From Cylicocyclus nassatus (lineage: Eukaryota; Nematoda; Chromadorea; Rhabditida; Strongylidae), in NCBI GenBank assembly GCA_958299035.1, contig CATQJL010000316.1, positions 47,985,585 through 48,049,584 on the forward strand: a DNA stretch of 64,000 nucleotides. Reading direction: 5' to 3'. Positions 1-13,700 of this stretch are shown one piece after another (position 1 is the first letter of the stretch; every line of letters starts with the position of its first letter). A program made the translations under genes and the position numbers. The notes below the pieces were generated by a model. The model did not search any database. It was not told the DNA's origin and saw nothing but the letters and a program-made list of their open reading frames with translations.

Positions 1-3000
1 CGATAGATGAAGCATCCCGATCAAACAACGGAGTGCATTTGTAATCACCTTCAAAAAAGAAACTTTTTCCGTTTTTTTTGCATTCGTAACTATTTACTCT
101 CACAAATTACCATAAACATGCTCAAAGAGGACAAAATGATTTCACGGAGCATCCTATAATTTCTACTCGCCCTGGCAACAGACAGCACATAATGATGACA
201 AGAGTATCTTTGCAACTTCATAACTTGCATTCAATGATGTACCTTTTCATATTTGAACTCAAGACACTGCGTGACTAATGGCACAAACGGATCCAATCGT
301 AGAATGTGCTCCGTATCATTTCGGTCGAAGTTTTTGCCTAAAAGGGATTATTTCAGTGTCTTGATAAACAACGAAGATCAAACCTGTTATCAATGCTCCT
401 AATAGCTGTAGGCCGAATTCGAGAAAAATATGAGCACGGCTTTTCAGTACCGGCTTAACCAGCACACCGATACGTTTAGGCTCCTAAAATGCACAAAATT
501 TAGCATATCGAAACCTCAGTCGATCCATAGGATTCGAACGCAAGAACATGTCACTGTGAAAAGTAAATAGGTAACGCCAAAATATAAGACCCACCGGCGG
601 TAATAAGAGACAGCTTTTATGTTCTTCCTCAGGGAATTCAGATGTTTCCTTCTCGCTGCCCGAGGTGGTCTTCATTTTCTCGATATTAGTCGTAAGTACT
701 TGGTGAATTAGAATGAGCTGTGAAGTTGCGAGAAATCCTTAATGCAGCTCTCTGTGCTTCATATAGATAGATCTCTATTTCCTATTAGAGGTAACAGAAA
801 AGGGAAGAGCAAACCAGAATATTTCCGTATTTAAAAACATGAGAAAAATTCGAACGCTTTTGCAGAAAACATTAAAGAGTCTCCTAACGCGATTGAAAAA
901 ATTCTGCATAAGGACGATCTCTATGCAGTGCCAGGTATGGCACTAGCTCTATATCGTGTATCGCTACCTTTTCTACCAATAAATACTTGTGCAAAGTCGC
1001 ACTAACAGCATGTTTGAGTAGGGTTAGGCAATAGCACGGGTCGCGCAATTGTTTGACTTATTTACACTCGCAAAATCAAAATAATCCCCAAAATTCTCTA
1101 AAAATCAAATTTAGCCTTATCGAAAAAGATTTTCGCCAAGGGCCCGCAAAAATCTTAGGGAACACTCCAAGATATTTTTGGAGTGCGTGGCTAACGCCAA
1201 ACGCCCTCATCCGGAATCCGGAAAGAAGTTTTGTTCTTCCTCCCCCACCCTCCCCCCACGGAAATTCAGGGACCGCTACTACTAGATAGACGAATACAAT
1301 TTATGATAGTTTTCAAGAGTTAAGCAAAAATCACCTTTGTTGTCTTTCAAGCCATTTGCAAACATAGAAAGTAGGTTTCTTGCTCTAGCGATCATCTTCG
1401 ACGAAGTCAGAGAGTCCACGACAGTCCTAATTGTAGATTGTATATTGAGACGGATGATGAAAGAACAAAAATTCGAGACTGACATAAAACGTGTGAGCAG
1501 GACACCAACTGCAGACGAAGAGACGTAACGGCCAAGCAATAACATAGTTCCAGGCGTGGCATTTTTCTTTGCTTCACTAACTTCCGCTTTGATTGCTCCA
1601 ACTTCCTTCTCTTCGGAAACTACCGAGAACTGCTCCTTCACTATGATCTAGAAGAAAAACAAAAAATAAGGCGAAAAAAAGGAGTTCCGCCTAGGCCAAA
1701 CAATCTACTGAAATGGCTAACTTACATCTAGAATATCTTCTAAACAAGGATCCATATCACCCGGGCTAAGAACATCACGCATTGCTGCAACGAGCGTATG
1801 TACCGTATAGATCATGACATGCACCTGAAAAATTAATAGATAGCATTCATTGAGAAATAACTTGCACTTCTGTGATTTTCTCCTCTATGTCCAAAGATAC
1901 TGTGGAGTGTCTAAATATGAATCCCACTACAGCGTAGCAATATCAAAGAAACAATGTTGTGATAGGTTTTTGTCAAACCACTATCGAAGCAGTTTTTCTA
2001 GGGGCCAGAACGAAACTTTCATGTAGTTAGGTAGCCAACTCTTGAGCAAATTGAAATAATACGGAATAAGGGGAGAATTTCATGTGAGTATACAACGCGT
2101 ATGGCTCAAAGGAGAGACACCATTCCAGAAATTTTGCGTGGAGCTCAGATGAGATCGCTGATTTACTGCTCGGAAAGAGTCTTGTAATACTAAAGCATCT
2201 TATCCGGGATGAAATTTTTGCTAACAAATGCTATTTACATTGAAGATGTTGATGCAACCGGATTTCAATAGATCTTCTGTTTTCCTCTGATTGAAATTTC
2301 TTTCTTGCTTTATCAGAGAGTCTTGCCTCTTCGAAGAGAGGAGTCAGAAAAAAATTGACCTTCGCTAGGAACATTCACAAACTGCCTGCTTCAACTTTGC
2401 AAATTTGAAATGATCTACGTGATTTAAGTGCGCAGCTAACATTGGCAGAAATCTTTAAACACTTTCTCAAAAATCCGGAGAACGTGTATGACTTCAGGCC
2501 ACCAGAATTCAACTCAGTACGATATAGAACTGACCTGAAATCCCTTATTCATGATCAGCTTCATCTCCTTTATTATAAGCGGCAGATATCGTGGACCAAG
2601 ACATTCGCAGACTTGGACGGTGACTTTACGAGCTGTTTCGCGCACATTCATCGAGCGTGAGATCATCAATGAACACAGCTTCAGCACAACTCTGCAAAAG
2701 GGTTGATTTTGCTATGGACACGCTATGACAACGGGTGTTTGGTACTTACCCATGCAAGTACTGTGAGCGAATGCTGTCTGGTACTTTCTGCAATAACTTG
2801 ACCGTCGCTAATGCTACTGGGGCTCTTTGGATGTCGTCATCTTCACTATAGTGCTTCGTCGTTGCTGTGCGAGCTTTGCGATGTACACCGAGTTCTGCCG
2901 ACTGCAAATTCATACTCGAATGATAACTGAACTAAGTAACATATGTGATCGTAGGATCCCCCCCCCCTCATTTATACTAAACTCAGCAAGAAATAGCTAA

Positions 3001-6000
3001 ATTGATAGTGAGAGAAACGTGACATATTGGTTTTATGCAGACGAAGTTCTTTTGAAGCAATTCTCAACCTCGTGTGGGTTAGAAAAACCTCTGGAGTTTT
3101 CTACCTTTCTATACAACACCTCAACACCACACAAATTGCTGTAGAGTAATATAGGCAATTACCTTTCCATTTATGCATCTAGTAAGCATTGGCAATGTAT
3201 CCTTATTGAGTTTATCACGAACTGTGATACGTAATTCATTAGTGCTCTCCTCATTCGAAACCTCGCCAACATCCGCAACCTCGAAATGAAAAGCTTCTAT
3301 AACCGCCACGATGATTCTAAAAGGAGCTAGATAGAAACCAACGCTGGCCAAGAAACAATCAACCTTATGATAGCCTTCTGATTATCTTCTTGCTTGCTCA
3401 GATGTTTCAACCACGAATCAAGACAGGATATGTATTTGGACCAGTTGGATACACTCATGGTATAGTTTAGAAGTCGAAGACATTCATCAGATAGAGCTGC
3501 AAGGAACGGTCTGCGAAGCAAGAAGTAGCTCACAAAAACCGCACCTGACAATTTGCTGTCAGTAGTGATTAGGTATGGATGAGCGATTGGAACCAGATAC
3601 TTGTTGAGGACATCGAAGGAGATAACCACCTAAAGATATCTTTCATATGAAGAAGAAGAAACTAGTTTTGTTGTCGATGACCTTTCCTGCTCTCAACTGC
3701 TCGACTAGACGATGAACTGCTCGCTGACGACGATGAAGCTGAAGCAAAATTTATTCTGGGCACAATCGAAGAAAATTGACGAAGATTTGGTAAGGCAATT
3801 TTATTATGAGCAGCATCCGTATAGTTTATTGTTTTTAAAGCAAGCGAGTTGGGTCCAAAAGGTCTTTTCGGAGCTTTCACCAGCTTTGTCTAATTCTCCA
3901 GATAGTTTTAATGGTAAGATGGTAACGTAAAGGTATACAAGTTACAGGTAAAATGAGCTTGACATTTGAGCACTACCGGGTGAAAAGTAGGAGAAAAATG
4001 GAACCAAGAAAGGGCAACAACAAAGTACAATGAAGTATCATTCTTTTTACACCATTACATGTATATCGGCGGCGGACCGAGGAAGATTCGCGAAATTTTC
4101 GAAAGCTACTTACATGTCTTCAATGTGCAAGACACTTGTGAATATTTGAGTATTTGGAAATATTCAAAATTCATGCCTTGTAAAAAAATTTTTTTTTGAG
4201 GGCGCAGCTACCGCCACGCCCTTTTATATTTGGAGGTCGCGAATTCGCAAAAACTTTGGGAAGCATCCCAAACAAATTTCCGGATCGCGTGGTACGCCAT
4301 GGATTCCTTCCGCACCTTCACTCAAAATTTCTTTGTCGCGCCCCCTCCCTCGGTCGAAAATCCTCGAGCCGCTGACGTATACCATGTGTAGAGAGTGGCA
4401 ACAAATCCAAAGGCAAAAAATGGATGTGATGAGTTTTTGTGAAGTTGTGATTGAAAAAAGTCATATGAAAATTATGCTGTGCAGCCCTCGCGCCAGAGAG
4501 GATGAGGTAAGAACCCATGTACGCTGAAAACTCCGACACACGGTTTGCAAGTGCGAACAAAACAAAGTTCTAGCTGACGTAAGTTTAGTACCAACACCAT
4601 CGGGGAAAGCAAGCAGGAGATAACGATCTGGCAAGAGATATGTCATACCGTAAACTTACTTGAATATGAATAATATTGCTGAAGAAATCGAGGTCCTCAT
4701 CTGAGTTTCTTAGCTGTAACAACTGACCATGGGTGTGATTCGGGAATTGATCTACCAGCGAGGTAAGACATCGAATCGACTCTTCTCGCACGACCTGCAA
4801 AGGCTGATTCGAAGAGATTTGTTTACAAAAAAACTTGACTCACATCAACGTCAGAGCGAAGACCTTGTGAAAGAGTTTGAATGAGATCAACGTTGAGAAG
4901 ATCTGTTTTAGCTTTATCGTCGTAGGGGCACTTGGCCAGATGTTCTATGAGAGAGCGCAGATTTGTGGCCGATGATGTGCGCAGTGAGATATCATGAATC
5001 TGTGAAAAGATACTGAAGCTGGTGGAAAGTCTACATTGATTTGACAACTATAGAAAGAGACTGACGGTGCTGTAAGTATAAAAATGGGCATGCGCAAATA
5101 TTCGCAGTACGTCCACATTGATCATTTCGTCCGCGTTCCAGATCTGTAAATGCATGTTTTTACATCTGAACAGAACCCTTTTTCTTCATATTTGCCGCTC
5201 GGATATGCAGTTAAATTCCAAAAACGGTACTAGCAAAATGTTTCTATGAAAACAGCAACAAATACAATGTTCAGCTATACTTCCATAACTGAATCAAATA
5301 CATTTTAAATTTGACAGAAATATTGCTCATACTATGAAATATCTGGACCACTCGAAAAGTTATTATTTGCCATTAAAATCAAGAATGCCTCTCATCTCTT
5401 AATTTGAGCGGACCTATGATCTTTATAGCGATCGCAAAAACGACTAAGTGGTCTATTAGAAATGAGTGGTAATAAAAGTAATCTATTACTCACGTCATTG
5501 AGCCGAGCATATGCAGAGTGACGTCGGTCATGATCCGGCTCATCAACTCGACTGCGGTCAAAACTTTCCAAATCACAAACTATTTTGAGCAACTGTCGTA
5601 GCTCTTCATTAACTTCCGAATTCAAACAGAAATTCCCGACCATCCGCACTAAAGACTCGCGGCATGCGCGACCACCTACGCGCGAGAATAGTGGACCCAT
5701 ACGTCTGCAAACTAACCATTTTTTATGATCTGCATGAAGAAGAAGGGACATACGTCAAAAATTCCTCTGTTCCCACAACATTCTTCATCAGACTACCAAG
5801 GACATCCAAGAGCTTCTTTAGAGCTGCTTCCTTCGGCAACTTCCTTTCAAGATGTCCCAGTATTGTGGACGACATTTTTCTAGCCAAAGCTCCATCAGGT
5901 GTGTAGATTGACACTCTAAAAATTTCAACTCGATGTGGTAAGAAAAACTGATGTTGTGATGGTTACTTGCTAAGCAGTTCCAGATTACTTTGATTGAATT

Positions 6001-7717
6001 TCTTTACAGATGATTCCACTGCTTCTGCGAGGAATTGTACTATAGGTTTAATGTATGCAACCACGAGCGAGGTGCCATAATTACTCCCTACAACAACATG
6101 AGTGGTAAAGTGGAAGTAATCCAGACCTATGAGCTAGATACCAGACCTTTCTTAATCGGAATTTCCTCGTAATCAAGATCAGCGTAGTGCATGTTCTCAT
6201 CTGCAAGAGTGAGAAGGTTGAGTAAAGCTCTGCGTATGGTATTCAGCATGTGAGGCGTCAATCCCGGCCAACATAACGGAGCAACAAGAAGCTCCATCAA
6301 CGATCCAGTGTGATCATTCCTTGTGTAGCGTAGTGCCAATATGTGATAGTGGCTGCAATATTTTTCAATATCAAAAAATTATTTAACAACTTTCAGAAGT
6401 TCCTCTCCTCCTGACTGCTGCAGTCTATGGCAGTGAGCTCAGTACGCTAAAATTTGTCCGGGCAACACTGCGACAGTGTTCGGCAAGCCCCTTGGGCGAA
6501 ACAATAAAGCAGCGGCTATCAATGCCTGATAATCGCCCATTAATCTTACTGATGAGATTTCATGGGCAACCTAACCTCTCTTACTTTCATTTCTACATTC
6601 CAAATGCTGGGTCGTGAAGAAGTCCGACGCAAATAGACAAAAAAGTGCTACTACATTATCTCCCTCTATGCCAAAACGAAGGCTACTAAGGTCAATGCGG
6701 CGCGATAGAGCCCTGAACCAAGCGACCACTTAGATTCGATACGGCGCATAAAAATCAAGATAATTGCTCAGGAGAAGTTAGGCGGTCCCGATCACACATT
6801 CACTCAAAATTTCGTACGACGCCAAAAAAGTTCGCAATTTCTTGATCTCTGAAGCACCGATGCGGACAGCTTTCTTCACCCGGCACCGTTTTTGTCTAAG
6901 AGAACAAAAGAGAGAGCTTCAAATCGAAAATTAGGCGGAAATGTAGCACGGGAAACGCAACACTTATCGCATGATGGAAAAACATAGCTGCCGGAGCACG
7001 AGTGCGATTATCCAACTCATTCTCTCTAAACAAAAATTGAAAGATACAGAAACACTTTGCAGCAGACTCGACGTAATTGAGGACAAAAAATACCAGTACA
7101 TTGGCAAAAACTCAAGGATCTGACAGAACACATAAAGCTGCATGAGTTGTTCCCTTTCTCTCTTTTTGCAATAATTCTTGAGACAACGCGAACAAGTAGT
7201 TATCCTCAGAAAAGAAGAAGCTAGCCATAGCCGCAAGCAAAATCTCCTTTCTGCTAAGCGTTCGCAATGAATTCAATTATATCTGCTTAAGAATATGATA
7301 CTTACGATGGATAGGAGCATGCCGCTGCCAGCATTTTTATCACAGATAGAGGAGCGACAACAATTGGTTCGTCGAGATTATTTTTGGCATCAGTTAAGTA
7401 GGGTGTAATTACATAAGCGAGAATCCCCTTCAACTCGACGTCAGTGAATGGCCGTTGTGGATACGCCGCAAGAAACTGAAATAGTTGGTGATACTTCCAA
7501 CATTTGTTACTTCATTCATACCTCTCCCAATCTCTCCGTAAGCGACATTCGCAAATCACGTAACTTCTTCATTAAATAACTTGGAGTATCCGGATGTGCT
7601 ATGGCGGCCTTAATGACCACAGCTGTTGCCAGCAGAAGATGAACCAACATCGTTCTCTGCTCATCCACAATCACACGTGCGATTCGTGTAAGCAAATTCG
7701 ACACACTCTCTAGGCAT
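1..7717 (-). CDS. utp20: UTP20 middle and C-terminal exon block, truncated at left edge
   Basis: This is the continuation of UTP20. Exons read include 7522-7717 (CLESVSNLLTRIARVI), 7306-7475 (FLAAYPQRPFTDVELKGIL), one ending near 7.1 kb from 7250, 6147-6352, about 5955-6089, about 5745-5914, 5494-5720 (ESFDRSRVDEPDHDRRHSAY), 4840-5000, 4650-4795 (DFFSNIIHIQ), about 3689-3745 (LHRRQRAVHRL), 3352-3629, 3161-3325 (IIVAVIEAFHFEV), 2750-2900 (RAPVALATVKLLQKVPDSI), 2535-2691 (ISRSMNVRETARKVTVQVC), 1728-1830, 1332-1650 (EQFSVVSEEKEVGAIKAEV), about 597-680 and 378-480 (SRAHIFLEFGLQLLG), 251-340 (LDPFVPLVTQCLEF) and 1-48 (VITNALRCLIGMLHLS). The DFFxNIxHIQ-HRR segment is the most diagnostic motif of the family. 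The reading frame is still open at base 1. Confidence 0.92.
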
Positions 7718-10700
7718 CTGAAAAAAAGGAAATAATAAGTGCACTTTCAGGATGAGAGGATATCGTTCGTTCAAAGTCTGTGCGTCTTTTTACGAATATG
7801 GCGCTCGCATCTAATTCGATTTGGTCTTCCATATTGGAACACGCCCTTTAGTGTCAACATGCCCACTTCCAGCTTCTATATGAGGCGCTTATGCAGTTAT
7901 TGAACTTCTTATCATTTCTGCTCTAGTTTAAAATTTGCGCTAACATCATCTACTTGTATTTCAGACTAGTTTCACATTTTTTGGCGAGATATAAATTTTC
8001 TTCCCTTTGAGAAACAGGTGTAAATAACCATTGGTAAACCAACAACCTGAACTAGTGAAGAGCACCGATATGAAAGGAGAGTGATCTAAGTAGCCCGATC
8101 AAAGACGGTGGATCTTCTTTTTCACGCAATTGTCTCTAGCCATTAGTTAACAGGAAGCATGTGCTTCAAACACTGAACCACTATATCGAATCAAGAATAC
8201 TAATTTGTAATATGAAACTTAATGGAGATATTAGGTTGGCCCGAAAGTTCTGTCGTTTCATTTTTGAAAATTCATAACTTTGCGCTCCCTTAACGGCTTT
8301 GCTTTGCTATATTTTAATTAAAGCGTTGATCTATCGCTTTCAAATCTGTTTTGCTGAGTTTACTACGTACTGACTGCACAGATAAAAATAGAACAAGTAG
8401 ACCGTATAAACTTTGTTCATTTTAACTTAGGTCGCCAAAAATCGGGAAGTGCAGAAAAATCTGAAATCGCCAGTACATAGATTTTTTGACCTACTCTTTC
8501 CAACTATGAAGAGTTCCTCCTATTTGGACGTCTCTTTAAGAAGTTATGATTTTCGAGAAAAGCGTCAAATAAATTAATTTTGGGGTTTTCTGTAGTAAAC
8601 TGGTTATTCGTAACTTCTCACAGAGAAATCCAAACAAGCCAATTTTTTCACAGCTGGAAAGAGTGGGTCAAAAAACTTATGTGTTGAGGATTTCAGACTT
8701 TTCTGCAGCTTTCCCGATTTTTGGCGACCTAAGTTAAAATGAACAACGCTTATATGGTCTTCTTTTTCTATTTTTATCTCTGCAGTCAGTACGTAGTAAA
8801 CTCAGCAAAACAGATTTGAAAGCGATAGATTAACGCTTTTTAATTAAAATATAGCAAAGCAAAGCCGTTAAGGGAGCGCAAAGTTATGAATTTTCAAAAA
8901 TGAAACGACAGAACTTTCGGGCCAACCTAATATTAATCAGGTTCTAATGGTTTCAACTGTTTTGATTGATAATTCTGGATTCCAGACCTAACTGAGGGAA
9001 TAGTAGGCTGTATGATTTTATATGAATTCGAAAACCAGTACTGAACAATTTAAACAGCATTTTACTTTCCTCAACACTGACTAGAATTGGCCATACGTTT
9101 AACGATAAGGCAAAGCTCGGAACCATGTAATAAACAAGCTTACATTCCTTGCCCTCAAATCCCAGCTTATTCGCAACCCCAAATCAGGCACGGCGTAAAT
9201 ATATGGTCTTCCAGCTTATAAGTGCTCGACTGGTCTTAGCATCTCGATTGCCCGCAGGCTTCTCTCCGATCCTTTTCATCGAGAACTTCAGCAAAGCACG
9301 GCTGTCAATCGTGACATACAATCTGGCGCGCACCTACAGCATATCATATTTCATATAATCTTGCTATGGAGCGCGTTAGTACAAATTGCACTAATGCACG
9401 CTATTCTCTTTTTGTGCTTACTGGTATTGGAACATGTCACTGGTGAATTTACTTAAACTAGCATCCTTCGTCTAGTTTCGTTTCTGATGGCAACCAAGAA
9501 ACAAAAAGAATGTTTTGGATAGTTTACTCAATGCCATATGCAGCGAAAACGCGAGAACAAAGGCGACTTTGGACAATCTGCGAATGTGCACCAACCATGC
9601 TACTCATTATCGCACTATTACAATCCTGACAATGGTTGGGCGGCGTTTGCGACAGCCTCATCTTCCAAGGTCTTTCCTGACACCTTGCACCGGTATTATG
9701 AATTTCTTTGTCTCTGTCTCCCCTTTGCCTGAATGCAAAATTACGAATGCAAGCATTTCCTACTGCAAAAAATAATTGTCTGTTCCTCTCAAATCTCGAG
9801 CAATCAAGGCTAACCGCTTGCGATTTGTAAATCTTGCATCGATTTCGTATTTCTTATCCAGTCAAAATCACTGGGAAAATTGCACTAGGTGAGCACAGTT
9901 GCTAACCCCAAGCGCGTAAACATTTGCCTTTTTATACCACCCACTTTTTCTATGAAACTGCACAATTCTTCCTCTATTCATATGTGTGGTAAAGTTTCTC
10001 GGGTAGCTCAGGTAATAGACTCTCTTCACATGCTTGCAATTTTTTCGAACTAACGCGGAGGAGCGCATAGCATCTTCCACCTGCCAGCACTTGCAATAAA
10101 TAGCTGTTGCTATAGTCGAAGAAAATCCACAAAGACAAGGCAGACTTCAAGGAAGGAAAAATCGTTTTCGCATAATAATGAGTTTTTTAATGCCACTGCT
10201 CACTTAAGCACCTTTCTGAGCTTGAATTATTAACTTTAGAGTGCGCTGTGAAAATTTCGTGGAAAACAGCACTTCAACAGTGGAAATTTGAAAAATGTAA
10301 GCGATAGAGGAGATAAGCAGATTGTTACTGAGAATACGTTTGTACTCTGTCAATAGGCCGAAAAGCCCACATTTGAAGACCGAAAATGAAGCAATTTCCA
10401 CTTTTTCTGAATGCCAGTAAAAACTGAGCAAAAAAATCTATGGAGCCAACTGTGAGAAAAAAACACTTCAACACTGGCCCTTTGTACTTGATTCAATCAC
10501 CTTTTTTTCTCGCATCTGTTCCTCACTGCAACGAGCAGCTCAATGCAAGATCAAAGATCATTCTCATACAAAAAATACAAAAAGCAAATCCTTTCGAACA
10601 ATCTGAAAGGAGAGCAGACGCAATCTGTCAAGATATTGCCCAAAATCTACTCCGTCATTTCAAGCTCAAATGATCTCAAAATTTTCACGCTATATAGCTA

Positions 10701-13700
10701 CTAACTGACTGTGCAAAATTCTTTGCAATTCAATAGCACCTTTCTTTTCCATTTTGCTGCCATTTCATCATGCATTACCAATCCTTGACATAAACTGCAA
10801 TGCACGCTCACTCTCAAAAAAACCAGTTTGAGGTATTCCCACTGTAATCTGTACATTCAAGCTTTACCCAAAATGCCGAGTGTTAATTATGGTTTGCAAC
10901 AACTGCAATGCTATGACTCTAAGAAGAATAGTGCACTGCTATTGCTAAATCAACTCGTAGGTAGTCATAGATGCTAGATGCCGTGATGCCGAAAACTTCT
11001 GTAGTTACCCCAAACAAACTCCTCGTAATCAGACTCCTACGCCGTAGAAAAAAATCGCTTGGTCAAAAACCAATTCACAGTTGTCCATCATCACTCAATG
11101 TAAACTGCTTCTTCACATTATCGACAAGTTGTCCTGCACAGAGAGTGTGCTAGAGGAAATGTCAGATGCCAAACCACACAACTGTTCGTCGCGGTACACT
11201 CGAAATCAGCAACCCGTTCGTAACAGCACAAATTTTAGCATCAATGTGACGTATGACGTCGCCAGCGATGTGACCAGTCATCAGCATGGTCTCCAACTCT
11301 TTTTTCGTATACTTGTGGTTGTACCTCCCATTGCTCACAACGGGCAAGCAATTTTCGGCTAGAAATGCAACCGTGAAATGCAGGTAAGAAGTTTCAGCTA
11401 ATTCTTGGATATGGATTAGCCATTTCAGCCTGATTAGAAAGAAGCTAGGGCCTCATCCCTGTCCGACTATCCACATGAAGCGCGAAAATGCGTGAAGCTG
11501 ACCAGGCTCATTATGTCAATTAACAAATTCAGGCCCAACTTCAATTATTTCTGCCCTTTGCGACTTGCTCTAAATAACCTACAATAAATTTTTCTGCCGT
11601 TCCGCTTAAAATTTATCCAGTGAACAAGGATGACGCATTCGCGCTTCGTTATCCAGCAATGCTTCAGACATATTCTATCTCAAGGTTTTGGTTTCCAAGT
11701 TTCAAGATTTGACTGCACCGCTGTTACCAAAATGACCGATGTTACCAATATTACACTCATTCCTAATCCTGCTGACTTGTGTTCCGCATTTAAAAAGGAC
11801 TTGCAGCCTCCTTCTTCTACTGTTCAGGATAGCTAGCTGGTGGATACTTCCCTTTACTATTCTTCTAATTTGAAAAAAAAAAGTAGCAGCTAGCAGTAAC
11901 GCGAGTGGAAGAAGGCGGCTGCAAGTCCTTCTTTCAGGAACGGTTATAGTGAAATGATAACAGTTGTATCAGTGCCAAGATTGGTAACACTGGTACGGGT
12001 GGTAAAGTGCCCAAATCGTAAACAAAAAGCAAAGCGTGCAGAGTTTTGGTACGACTCAGGGATTAGCCGGTTACCAAGACAGTTTTCCCATATTATTCTG
12101 ATACTTGCCGTTCTACAGGGTAGAAAGCGTGAACAACTCCTGGGGTGCGAATCTTGATGCACCGGTGATAGCACCATCTACCAAAAATTGTTTCCGTAAA
12201 AAACTTAGAAGGAAGCCAGGCGCAAAGTTTTCATTCTCATTAATGCGCAGATTTTGCATAGTACGTATAGGCTTGTAAATTTGCACCTTTCAGATTCATG
12301 GAATCTCCAGAAGAGGACATCTGGCGAAACTGTGACTGCGTTCCAGTAGACAATGATGGTTCAGTCCACATTATGTGCCGCCAACTATTGGCTCCCACAG
12401 TACCATCTCTACCCTCTGCTGATGGAAATCACAGAGAAAGTATTGTCGCCCTATCGATGGTCGAAGGCAGCCTAGCCTTCGTTCAGCAAGATGCTTTCCG
12501 AATGCACGACATTCAAGCCCTAGATTTTTCTAACAACCAGATTCAAACAGTAAACGTAAACGCTTTTCGAGGTTTAGAGGTGAATTCCGACCATATAAAA
12601 AACCTTCGTCATTCAAATCGTTTCAGATGAAGCTGACTCATCTTAGCCTCAAGCACAACAACCTGTCCGTCATTCCTGCCTGGGCACTTACGTATTTACA
12701 TCATTTGCAAGTGCTGCACTTGGACGGCAATCGCATAAGCTATGTTCGAGCTAATACCTTTGATGAGACTCAACTCAATAACCTCCATTTTCTTCACCTT
12801 GACAACAATCAAGTACGTCTTTTGGAAAGATTTCCACAAATGCCAGACCACTACATTCAGATAACCTTCATTCCAAATATGGCTTTTGCAAGGCTTCGCT
12901 TGATCGTGCTCACATTATCGAACAATAGGATAACCCATTTGGAAAAAATGTCGCTTCCCCCCTCGCTAAGTATCCTTGAGCTCAAAAACAATCTCCTAAC
13001 TCAGGTACCAGCCACTCTCTTCAAAAGTAATTTTGCAGCAAGAGCATCCAAGAGTATTTTCTAGATTCCCTACCTCGCACTGAAGGAAGAGACTTCTTTG
13101 CAAGTACTGGATCTCGACGGAAACAATATAACTTCCCTGCATTCACACTCAGAAGTACATTTCAAAAATGAGCTGAGGCTTGTGTTACGAAATAACAAGA
13201 TACGATCGCTGGCAAGCACTTCTTTCAAAAGCTTCCGAAAATTCAAAGAGCTTGACCTCAGTTACAACCAGGTGAGACTTTCGAAGCAAATACGATATAG
13301 CAACTGAAGTTCTTTCAGATATCAAGTGTACATCCGGGAGTGTTCGAGGACATAAGCCAGATAAAAACTCTGGACCTGAGCTACAACTCGATAGCTTTCA
13401 TAGCTCGTGGAACTCTGAAGAATTTGGCAAAAAATCTCGAACGATTAAATCTTGAGGAGAATATTTTCCATGCGCTTCCAGAGGCCCTCAAGGACCTCCG
13501 AAATTTGACACACTTGAATCTAAATGGCAACAAGCTCAGCAAGTAAGATGCTAGATAGGTTATAGGATATACACAAACAAAGCGAAATGACATAGGATCT
13601 TATCGTGATATTTCTAGGCTCAATGAAGAAGTGACTGGCGGAGTGAAAGACGCACTAATAGAACTATCACTAGCTTACAATCGCTTGAAGATGGTTCCTA

